This document shows, one piece after another, positions 40,693 through 51,400 of a stretch of DNA of 64,000 nucleotides (position 1 is the stretch's first letter; every line of letters starts with the position of its first letter). Below the pieces are notes generated by a model. It saw only the letters and a program-made list of their open reading frames with translations, was not told the DNA's origin and did no database searches. The stretch is from the NCBI GenBank assembly GCA_015179125.1, contig WHVA01000026.1, forward strand, positions 310,001-374,000, given 5' to 3'. The position numbers were made by a program, and so were the translations under genes. The DNA is from Gautieria morchelliformis (Eukaryota; Basidiomycota; Agaricomycetes; Gomphales; Gomphaceae).

Positions 40693-43600
40693 CCCACCGC
40701 GTCTGCTCCAGCGTCATACTCAGCCCCATCCTCCGCTCCACGCCCTCCTCCCGCTCTACCACCACCTTTGACGTGGGTCTGGTGCTGTTCCCTCCCCGCC
40801 CCGCCCGCCCAACCCACGCCCGGCGCCGGTGCCACTCCCACTTGCGACCGCGCCGCCGCCGCGCAGCTTCGTCCACGCCGGGCGCACGTCTATATGCCCA
40901 TGGTACGCACCGACGCCCGGCCCCGTGGCCCCGTCCACGGGCACTGCCGGGAAATAGTATGGGTCGAGGATCGCCCCGGGGACTCTGTCGCGCTCCTGCA
41001 CGGTTTCCGGCGCAGAGGCCGCGGGTGAAAGTCTGCTGCGGTGGAGGGTGGCCGTGGCCGTGCTGTTGGTGGCGGTGGCGGTGCGGTTGGCGGAAGGGGG
41101 CAGGTGGCCAGTGCCACTCGTGTGCCGGCTGCGCGCCCGTGTCCGGTTCCTGTGCATACGCTGACATCGCCACGTCCATCGGCATGTGCGAGTACATGCC
41201 TGAATGCGAGGCGGTGACGGCGGCGGTTGATGGGGAGACGGAGCGATTGTATGGGTAATCATACGCAGAGGGTTGCGGTGCCTGGGCATACGCGCTCCCA
41301 AACGCGTATGCCTTGGCCGCCAACGTGGAAGGACCCAGCTTGGGTCCGTCCACGTCCGCGGCCGAGTTGAACGCGGCGCTCGTGCTCGCGCTCGCTCCCA
41401 AGGCCGCATGGTCGCTCGCGCCGTCGCCGTACGACGGCACGAGCGACCATGCGGCGCGTCCATCGCCGACGCCAATACATGGGCATAACTACGCGCAGAA
41501 ACCGGCGCAGGGGCGGACCCAGCAGCCATGGAGTGGTGATACGGATGGGCGTCCTGACGCCAGCCGATGGGTGCGTGCAGGTGTCAGGATAGGGTCTGGC
41601 GTGGGGGAGGGCGTGCGTTAGCTAGGGTGAAAAGCAGGAGATAGGAATGAGAAAGGACACGTACTGTGCACAGCAGTGACAGGAGCCCCACCTGCCATAT
41701 GGACACCAGCGTGGGCTGGGTAGCGCGCGTCGAGCGGCTGCGCCTGAGCGGGGCCTCCTCCTGGTCGGGCGGGGGCGCGCCCCGATCCTCGTCGAAGAGC
41801 TCACTGGTAGAGTAAGGTAGAGTGACCGAAAGTCCCTGTCTTAAATACACGAGAGTCCTGTCTAATTATATCCATTGTCTGCACGGGCCACTGCCCTTTC
41901 ACTAGTCCACCATTCCTTGTGCTCTTAGCCACTGCCCACCATCCACTGTCCACCATTCCTTGTTCTCGGCCGGTACCTTGATGTGTCAGCGTGCCGAAGT
42001 GCTGCATACGCCCTCCAACAGTGGGCACAAGAAAGCGTAGCTGTCTAGTTGCGGATAAGGAGTCGGACGCGTACCCAAGCACCCACACACACACTGCAGG
42101 AACAGCGCCCCCTGAAAATCAGTACAATCGGCGCCTGGAGAATCAGTTCATAAGGGACTGCTAAGAAGTTCAAAAGGAGCTTGGAACCGGCTACCTTAAG
42201 TCTTTTTCCCCTGATCGGCACGGCCTGAAATTCAGTAGTGATCATGAACATTTTAGGGCATTTTGTGGCTTGCCGGCAGCGGTCTTTGCGCGGTATCCAA
42301 GTGCTTTTGGGACTTGTATATAGCCACAAATGAATTTTATTTCGAGTCGTAAATACATGGCGGGCGATCGCATAGCAAAGCATAGGAGTGAACATCAAGT
42401 ACAGAATAGAGAGCAAAAATCAGAGCTAGACGGCAATCATCGAGACATCGCGAGGACCCGTAGTAGCGTGCAGTCTGCAACACAAGAGTCTTCATGCAAA
42501 GCAAGAGAACCTCTGACACGCAGCGCAGCAAGAATATGGGACACAGTAGCTTAGACAGAGGGGCATGTCGAGTGTCTTGCTGGGTGGATCACTACAGGCA
42601 AAATGACACGCCAGCCGGACATACGTAGTAGTCAGTCCTGGGAGTGTACCGTGCTGCCCCTTCATACCTGCGCATCGTCGCTCATTTCTTTCGTGGGGTT
42701 GCCCAGGTCGCTGCGCTGCGCCATGTCCAGCATCGGCCTCGGGGGCGAGTGACATGACACTGCAGGGGAGCCGCTTCGAGTGAGGCGAGAGGAGGCCCAA
42801 GTGGAGCATGATACATCTGGTGGAATGCAAAGTGGGTGGTCAGCACGTGTCGCGGCGAGTGGACGTAAAGGTGAAGCGAGGAACGAGCTCAACGCCGCAG
42901 ACATGCAGCCAGCATGGAGCCAGCAAAACAACCAAACAAACAGCATGCACCGCAGGTTTCGCAGCAGCACTAGATCTACTAGACCACCGCGCCGCGCGCT
43001 TTTCCTTTCCCTGCTTTTGGGGCGGCGATGCTGATGCCACAAGGAGCGGCGCAGCGACATCCGCCGGGAGGGAGGGGGGGGGGGGGGGGAGCGCCGCGTG
43101 GCGCCGAGTCGTCGTCGTTCTCCAAGTCAGCAGTGCTGCCAGTGCGTCTCGCCCGCGTCGTGCGCCACGCGGGCAGCGGTGGGACACGGTCCTGCGCTTC
43201 GCTGCGGCCGCTGTGCTTCTGCTCCTGCTCGTGCTTCTGTGTAGCCGTGTCGTCCGCGCCCTCACCCTCATCCTCGTCCTTGTCCTCGAACAAGGCCCCT
43301 GGAATCCGGCGCCGCCGGGACGGGCGCGTGGCGAGGAGGGCGTTGCATGGGTGTGCGTATGCCGGCGCTACGCGACGGGGCCCCACCGGCTGGATGGACG
43401 TGAGCCCGCCGGGGAGGACACGTGTCGGTGTCTGTGTGGGGGAGGGCTTCCCCATGGGGCCTGGGCCCATGGCCGCGTCCAGGTGCAGGTGCAGGTGCGG
43501 GTGCGGGTGCGGCGGCGGCGGCGGTGCAGCGTTGTGGCGGCGTGCGTGTGCCTGTGCGCCTGCGCCCATCATCTCAAAGGAAGTGAGCCTGTAGGGGAGA

Positions 43601-43740
43601 ACCTGCGTCTGCATCTGCGTCTGCACTTAGCACTTGGGTGCGCGACAGTGTGCGCGTGGGGCCAGCATCGCGCCCGAAGAGTGGTGTGCGTCCTGCGTCT
43701 ACCATGACTATGTCTGCTTTGGAGGCCTGTGTGAGCGATT
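40640..43740 (-). pseudogene. Unresolved Pro/His/Ala-rich coding remnants
   Basis: Several minus-strand stretches look coding: a possible start at about 43705 (MVDAGRTPLFGRDAGPTRTL), then HPHPHLHLHLDAAMGPGPMG and ALFEDKDEDEGEGADD (42979-43626). ELFDEDRGAPPPDQEEAPLR ends at a GTGGGG donor near 41694. AFNSAADVDGPKLGPSTLAA and MYSHMPMDVAMSAYAQEP fall in 40690-41440. AILDPYYFPAVPVDGATGPG is in another frame at about 40960. The frame changes and a near-palindrome at 41403-41455 break it. It could be one low-complexity regulator gene, several exons of different genes, or decayed sequence. No domain is recognised, so no function is assigned. Confidence 0.3.
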
Positions 43741-45557
43741 ACGGCAATGGTAGAGGAACATCCATCCGAGGCATCTGTGAAACAAAGCAAGTAATATGGA
43801 GCTCGGGGGTGCATGCAGCCCATACCTATCGATGAGCACTCTACAACTGATGCACTTCTTGAAGGATGACGTACGTGGGGCCCTACAAAAGAAGCGCCAG
43901 GCGAAGGCCGACAAGGCGAGAATCACGAAGATACGCATGCACCCCAAAGGCTAAAATGGCAAGCCAAATGAACGAGGTGCAGAGAGAACGAATGGCTAGC
44001 AGAAGGACCCTCCCTGCCTGTCTGCGACAACGGGGCATACACCGAAATTAGAAGCCTAAGCCACAAAAGGCCCCAGCAGGCACGTCGGTTTTGCAGCAGG
44101 ATGTAGGTGCGGGAGTGGTAAGATGAGAGTGCGGGAAAAGAACAAGCTTATCTAACTCTGCGGAAGTTGAAATGACACCAGCATTTTTTTTCTAGTCCCG
44201 CACAGGAAACAGGTTGGGGTTTGGGGTTACTCTGGAGCTCGAAATAAAATCTGTAAGAGATGAGTGCATTCTAGTCCCACACCAGGACCATCATCCATTG
44301 CGGTGCTCTATGTACCCTCTTGCACCAGGGAACTCGGACGCTCAACGTCGATGTCACTCGGATGCTAGTAGTGCCAATAGAGATCTGGATGCCGACAGGG
44401 ACTTCGACTCAGTTCCTGGGGAATTCTATCAAGATGATGGTTCCCCAGTTCAAGGTCTAGATCTCATCGCACTCAATACAATGAACCGGTCAATGATGAG
44501 TACATTGCCCGCACTAACATCTCAGACGTGCATTTCCGCGCTCGCACTCTCGCATTGGCACTCCCACTCCCACTCCCGGGACTCCTGGACTCGCAGTGCC
44601 ACACCCCCCCTCACACTCCCGCACTCAAATTCTCCCATTCCTATGCTTGCCCTCCGGGGGACTCCCGCACTCGCATTCCCGAGCTCCCTCCAGACCCGCA
44701 CTCGCCCTTGCACTTGGTTGCATTGGTAGGGAATGTGTCGTGGGTCGAGTTCGATGTGGGAGCGAATAGGGGATCATCAACAAGTGTTTTTTTTTTTTTT
44801 TTTTCACTTACAGTGTTTGTTGATGTGGTAGACGACGAGGAATAGGTAAACGGCGGTTTACCTTCACTTCTTGTGTATACAATAAAATTTATTTCACTTT
44901 GTGTACATTGAAATTTTTGTAACTTGATACAAGTCCTAATCCAAGCCTAGGATCAGTACCTCAGCTTTTGATTATGTTGAAATTTTTGGGGGCGCCTGGC
45001 AAGTGCATAAAGGAGTGTGTCAGCGGCGTTGGCTTGAAAAGCGCTGATATACAGCGCCTATTGTTTCTACAGTGCACAGCCGCTGATTGTGGACAAGTAC
45101 ACTTCCATTTCTTCGGCCATTGTCTCGTTATTGATAGCTCACCATTATGTTCCGTTTGCAATCCTTTTGTTCTCTTTAGATAGGCTTGGAAGCTCTCAGA
45201 GTATAAGTAGTACAGATGTGTATAGAATATGGACAGTTTCGAACCTCCCTTCCACTCGCCCAGCTCAACTCTGAATTCTACCTTACGGGGTGTAACCAGG
45301 CCTAACGTAAGGTTTATAGCACGGCACTCCTCCTGGTTCTGCCACTCTGCCAGCCTCTGTATGCGCTCCAATATGGAACTGAGCTGCGACAGTAGTAGCT
45401 CGAGGCTCTCGTTCAACAACAGCATTGGTCTACTACTGTCGCACGTTGTCGTCCGACGCGGGCTCGGTGGCCATGCGCCCCTGCACGGTGTACGCAGAGG
45501 ACATGGACGGCTGGTGGTTGTGGAACGAAGGAGTAATAATAATCTGTTATTCTACGA
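43741..45557. other. Intergenic, no confident gene
   Basis: Contains a CACTCGCACTCCC-type degenerate minisatellite (about 44540-44715), a T18 run (44787-44804), and a minus-strand frame (44961-45425) starting LNESLELLLSQLSSILERIQ that may be an exon of an unknown gene. Support is insufficient for a gene call. Confidence 0.35.
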
Positions 45558-45849
45558 TCTATACAAGATCGTCTGTCCTTATATTATTACACTATATGAA
45601 AGTGGCTCGGTGGGAGGTTGTGGGCGCTGCTGACAAATAATATTATGTAAAAATTAGGTCAGCGGTGAGCGGCGCAGCCGCGAGCAATGAACGCTCCGCA
45701 GCAGCGTCCACGGTCACGTGACCCATTCGCGCGTGGTCTGTGCACGACACGCGCGCGCGGTATATAAAGGCAGTTCGGTAGGATTGAACACCAGGAATCT
45801 GCCCGACCGGCAATTCCTCACTCTGCTATGTGCTCTCTCTGCTGTGTGC

Positions 45850-45965
45850 TCTCTGGTGTGTCTGCTGTCTGCTGTCTGCTGTCTGCTGTCTGCTGTTTGC
45901 TGTCTGCTGTGTCTGCGCTGTCTGCTCTCTGCTCTGTCTGCACTGTCTGCTGTCTGCTGCGCTCT
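45850..45965 (+). repeat. CTGCTGT/CTGTCTG microsatellite-like tract
   Basis: Seven-base units TCTGCTG repeated, degenerating into TGTCTGC, within the 5' part of Helitron 1. Confidence 0.7.
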
Positions 45966-46845
45966 CTGGTGTCTCCTCCTTTAGCTGGCTGGCTGTCTAT
46001 GGCTTTGGTTGGCTGGCTATCTATTGGCTTGGCTGGCTTTCTATTGGTAAGTAATATCTCTTTTTTATTGCATTCCCATGTATTTTATTTTATTTGTGTT
46101 TGTAATTTTATTGGTTTCATCATATTGTATTGTCACATATGCTTTATATTTCTGTGAATTTTTTCGAAATAGATTTAAATAAAATCCCAAGACTGCTGAA
46201 AAAAAGTATTTTTATATATATATTTTTCAGGTTTTTTTTGAAAATTGACACTTTCCTCTAAAATTAATGACAATAGGTTCTACTTTTAAATGTGGTTTGT
46301 TTTGCTGTTTTATTTACTGTAAAGCTGCCAGGCACTCCTTCTCTGGCTATACTGGTGGCTGGCTTACTATGGCTTTGGCTGGGCTCTGGGTTTCTCTGTC
46401 AGTCTCTGGGCTTCTCTGGCTTTGGCTGGGCATTAATAACAGCTTCTGCTTCAATGTACTGTACTTTTTTGACATTTTTTCACAAATAGATGTCAATAAA
46501 GTATCCTGACTTTGTGAAATTTGACAACAGCTCCAGCTTAAATGTACAGTGCATTTTTTTGACATTTTTCGAAAAATAGATATCTTGACTCTGCTAAAAT
46601 TAATAATAACTTCAGCTTAAATGTACTGGACATTTGTTTTGACATTTTTCAAAAAATAGATAATCCTGACTTTGCTAAAATTAATGACAGCAGCTGCTTA
46701 AATATGGCTTCCTTTACTATTTTATTTATATCTGTATGTCACAAAATAGATATTGATACATGTCCCTGAGTTTGCTAAAAGTTAATCAAAAGACAGCCTC
46801 TGCTTGCTTCACTTTGAGGCCCTTGGGAGATGCTACACACACTAT

Positions 46846-47100
46846 GCATGGGGACATGCATGCTATGCATGGGGACACACATGCTATGCATGGAGACACA
46901 TATGTTATGCGTGGAGACATGCATGTTAGGCGTGGAGACATGCATGTTAGGCGTGGAGACATGCATGTTAGGTGCGGAGACATGCATGTTGTGCATGGGG
47001 ACACGCATGCTATGCTTGGGGACATGCATGTTATGCGTAGAGACACACATGTTATGCATGGGCACACACATACTATGCATGGGGATGTGCACACTATATG
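46846..47100 (+). repeat. 21-bp minisatellite (about 12 regular units, degenerate beyond)
   Basis: Units such as GCATGGGGACATGCATGCTA(T), 21 bp long, repeated about 12 times and continuing as degenerate ACATGCTACAC/GTGGGGACA repeats to about 47560. Because 21 is a multiple of three, all frames stay open. One reads as a heptapeptide repeat (MHGDMHA), which explains long frames here without implying a gene. Confidence 0.88.
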
Positions 47101-47593
47101 GTGGGATACACTATGCTTGGGGGACACGGTACAAACAAGAGACACACTACGCACACTATGCATGGGGAAAACACTACAAACAAGGGACATTCTACACATG
47201 CTATCCTTGGGGGACATGTTATGCATGGGGGACACACTTTGCACACTATACTTGAGGGAGAGGCTACACACACTATGTGTAGGGAGATGCTACACATGTG
47301 GACATGCTATGCATGGGGGACACACATGCTATAATTTAGGGACATGCTACACACAAAAAACACTTGAGGGATATGTTATGCATGTGGGACATGCCACACA
47401 CACGGTACTTGGGGACATGCTGCATGTGGGGACACAGTACATGTGGGGACATGCCACCTGTGAGGACACACTACGTGTGAGGATGCGATAAGTGTGAGCA
47501 CAGATGAAGTGTGATGACACACTACAGGTGAGGACATGCTACACGTGAGGTAGGGGACACACAGACATGGGAGAAATGTGTAGAGTCATTACC

Positions 47594-48281
47594 TGTTATG
47601 TATCGGGTTTGGCTCTAAAAGGACTGCGGCTTCAACTTATATGTTGCGCCCCCAACTATCATCCTAAGTATTTTGGAGATTGGAGATCGGAAGTTGGAAG
47701 AGGTCAAGTATTATAACTGAAGAGGTAAGGGTTCAAGAATTAAGTGAAGTTGGATATCAGAAATCGAGTTGGAAGATGGAGGTCAGAGAGGCAGAGGCCT
47801 TGCAAGTACTTGCTGTGCTAAGAATAGGAAACAGTGCAAAGGGAGTCACATATTAAAGTTGATTATCTGATTGTAGAACAGAGGCATACGTGACTGGGGT
47901 TTATACAAAGAGCTGAGACAACATGTCAGAAGGTAGAGAGGTAAGCAATTCCAGTGCAAGCAAAAGTCACTAGGATACATGGAGTAAGTAACTAATGCGG
48001 AACAAGAGGAACTACCAGGGGGTGCAGGGTAGAACTAAGAACAATGGGCAAAAGAACAAGGGGTGTGTAGGTCTAATTGATAGCAAAACAAATGGAACTT
48101 CTGATGATCCAGCCTTGCTGTGCTGACAGTTGAGTATGGAAGGCCGGTGAATAGAGGCATATGGGGAAACATGTGAATAGGAAAGAGCAAGGGGATCAAA
48201 AGGTCAAAGTGCGGATGTTGCGGAATAGAGTTGGAGGAGGTGTGGAGGTACTGGAGTTGGTCAACCAGTATGGTCATAACA
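47594..48281. mobile_element. Solo LTR, family B, in Helitron 1
   Basis: TGTTATGTATCGGG..GGTCATAACA, with identical TTACC flanks at 47589-47593 and 48282-48286. Colinear with 13023-13677 but clearly diverged. It interrupts Helitron 1 close to its 3' end. Confidence 0.9.
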
Positions 48282-48411
48282 TTACCTACCTTGGAATGTG
48301 TTTGACTTATCCCAAGTTTGATTTACCCAAGGCGTTTGACCTTGCTGATGCATTTGACCTTACCGAGGTGTTTGACTTGCACCCCCGCGCGAAGCGCGGG
48401 TATCCACCTAG

Positions 48412-51400
48412 TCTAAGAGTTAAACGCGGGGGGTGGGTGGTTGTGGGCGGTGCTTATGTCAGGTTTTAGGTCAGCATTGGTCAGCTGGCCAATCGGACGC
48501 GAGCGGCGCAGCCGCGAGCCAAGAACGCTGCGCAGCAGCACCGGTTCAAGCGCCCAACTGGCCACATCCGGCGACCGGTCGCTGCTTCAGACCGAGTGGT
48601 CTGCCGTTCCTCCGCAGGAACGCACAGCTGTGCAGCGTGCTGGCTCTCTCTCTCTCTCTCTGCCACTGGCTATCTCTGTCCTCTTGCTGGCTTTCTCTGT
48701 CTGTGCCTTCCAGGCTCTCATCACTGCACCTGGTGGGTTTTCTTTGCCATTGATTGTTGCTTTTTTATCTTCTTTTTTATCTTCTTTTTTATTGCTAATA
48801 TTTTCGCTTTTTTATTCATTTTCTGACTGCTTTTCAGCATAGGTTGCTCCTCTCACTGCCTCCCCATCCTTCCTGGCTCTCATCACTGCCCCTGGTGTGT
48901 TTTCCTTGCCATTGATTTTCGCTTTTTTATCTTCTTTTTTATTGTTGTTATTTTCGCTTTTTTAGTCATTTTCTGACTGCTTTTCAGCATAGGTTGCTCC
49001 TATCACTGCCTCCCCATCTTGCCTGGCTGTTATCACTGCCCCTGGTGCGTGATTTCTTCCATTAATGTTCACTTTTGGTTATCTTCTTTTTGATTGTTGT
49101 GCTTTCTTCGAATATTTTGATCAGTTGCTGACTTCCTTTCAGCCCTGGTTTCTCCTCTCACTGCCTCCCCATCATTCCTGGCTCTCATCCCTGCCCCTGG
49201 TGGGTTTTCCTTGCCATTGATGTTTGTTTTTGAGGTTAATTTTGTTTCTGTTTCTATGTTAAAGAGAAATCAATAAATAAATTCTTCTGAGTTTGCCTTG
49301 GTCTGTGTGCAATGTAAGTCTGATATTGGCAGCTTTATTGTCTCACTACTCTTATGCCTGCATTTCTCAGGGATCCATCTACTCCAGAGAGAAACCGTCA
49401 GCGGGAGCGTGCACAGGCGAGGGAGCAGCGGTTAATGACACCACACACTGATCGGAGAGCGCGTATCAGAGATCGGGACCAGTCACTCCCTCCACCACCC
49501 CCACCTTTTGCCATCCCTCACCCTCCTCCTAGAAGCAATGCAGCTGATCCTTTTCAACAACCTGTTGCTGGGCCATCACTTGCTCCAAGGCTTGCGGGGC
49601 CATCACGTGCTCCTGATCCCAGTCCTACAGAGCAGGTGGCAGCCCTTCGTGCTCAGTTAGCAGTTATCACACCATGGCAGCCCCTGAGAGGACATAGGCC
49701 AGACCCTGTACAGCCAGCTCCTGTAGTAGGTTCAGCAGCCATTGCAGACTTGCGTGCTCAGGCAGCTGCATTGCAGCCTTTGGGAAGGCACAGGCGTGCA
49801 TCTGTACAACCAGCTCCTCCTCCTCCTGTAGTAGGTTCTGCAGGAGTGGCAGCATTGCGGGCTCAGGCTAATGCAGTAAGACCAATGCCTCTGCTACTCC
49901 CTGCACTTCTGCGGCCTCTTCAGCGACTGCCTGCACCTCCTCAGCCTCCTCAGCCACTCCCTGCACCTCCACAGCCTCTTCGGCGACTGCCTGCACCTCC
50001 TCGGCCTCCTCAGCCACTCCCTGCTCCTCCTCAGCCACTCCCTGCACCTCCACAGCCTCTTCAGCCGCTCCCTGCACCTCCTCAGCCTCCTCAGCCACTC
50101 CCTGCACCTCGGCAGCGTCCTCAGCGACCTCCTCCTCCTGTTCCACTTGGTCGCTCTAGAATAATTGAGGCAGATGTGCAGCGTCATGATCTGGGTCCCA
50201 TGGTTATTCCCTGCCCTGACTGTGGAGCATTACACTGGATGGCAGAACGCCTGCAGAAATCCTCAAATCGGCGGCCCAGATTTGGTGATTGCTGTATGGA
50301 AGGAAAGGTGCAGCTTCCAGAGCTGCCAGTGCTCCCTCAGCCATTGAGACGGCTCTTAGAGGGCCAGGACCCTGAGGCCAAACAGTTTCGCAAGAACATC
50401 AGGCAGTACAATGCTGCATTTGCATTCACTTCCTTGGGAGCCGAGTTTGATCTAGATTTGCTTCGGGAGGGTCGTGGTCCATATGTCCTCAAGCTGCAGG
50501 GCGAACTGTATCATATTCATGGCTCTCTCATCCCTAACCCTGGGAGGCGGATACAGTATGCCCAACTTTATATATATGATCCAGCATTGGCTTTGGCACA
50601 GAGGAACGCGCGTAACCCAGGTCTGTCTCCAACTATCATGGGAGACTTGCAGGAAATGCTCCTCCTATGCAATCCTCATGTTCCCATATATAGACAAGCG
50701 GCTGAGAGGCTCAGAGCTCAGGGACAGAATGGTGAGATCCGGGCTAGGCTCACGTACAGGGAACACAGGGATCCTAGGAGGTATAATATCCCTACTGCAG
50801 ATGAGATTGCGGTGGTTCTTCCTGGAGATGGCATCATCCCTGAACATAGGGATGTTATTGTCCAGCTCAAAGGTGGGCGCTTTCGAAGGGTATCCGATAT
50901 GAATCCAAACTATGCCTCTCTTCACTATGTCTTGCTCTTTCCCAGGGGAGAGTTGGGGTGGCAACCTGGTATTCGCTATCGCCAATTACCAGGCGGGCGT
51001 GAGCGAAGTGGGCGTGTCACCCAAATTCAGTTCCATTCCTATCGTCTCTTCCAGAGAACAGAAGAACCTACAACACTCCTGCGTGCTGGCAAATTATTCC
51101 AGCAGTACATTGTAGACTCTTGGGCCGCTGCAGAGCAAAGCAGGCTGTGGTGGATCAGGACAAATCAACACACTCTCCGTGCTGAGATGTATAACCAGAT
51201 GATGGATGCCTTTCATCGCAATGACAATGACAGAGATCCAAACAACTTGGGCGCAAGATCCATTCTGCCTGCCACATTTCAGGGGGGGACACGGGACATG
51301 CAGCAAAACCTGCAGAACTCTCTGGCCATTTCAAGGAAGCATGGTGTGGCAGATCTCTTTATTACCATGACTGCCAATCCCAACTGGCAGGAGGTATTGG

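Larger units (their letters stand above)
45558..48411 (+). mobile_element. Non-autonomous Helitron (Helitron 1), 5' end approximate
   Basis: The 3' terminus is typical: hairpin CCCGCGCGAAGCGCGGG (about 48384-48400), then CTAG at 48408-48411. The 5' end is proposed at TCTATACAAGATC (45558, preceded by A). The next about 150 bp share GGTTGTGGGCG and GAGCGGCGCAGCCGCGAG with the 5' end of the adjacent Helitron 2. No Rep/helicase ORF is present. The interior holds CTGCTGT repeats, AT-rich sequence, a 21-bp minisatellite and a solo LTR. Confidence 0.65.

Noticed and set aside
40639..41258. Plus-strand Pro/Arg-rich frames (129-198 codons)
   Set aside because: GC-rich sequence keeps all frames open; the minus-strand frames have more protein-like composition, and the plus start arises from the inverted repeat.
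44961..45425. 154-codon minus frame
   Set aside because: Only the first about 40 residues look coding; the rest has intron-like composition and no recognised domain, so it was left as a possible exon only.
46760..47491. Long open frames on both strands (up to 243 codons)
   Set aside because: They are produced by the 21-bp tandem repeat, whose length is a multiple of three; no non-repeat coding signal.
46846..47560. Regularly spaced repeats suggestive of a CRISPR-like array
   Set aside because: The units are contiguous with no unique spacers, and the genome is eukaryotic.
49868..50187. Minus-strand Glu/Ala/Val-rich and Arg-rich frames
   Set aside because: They are shadows of the Pro/Gln-rich repeat in the Helitron protein on plus.
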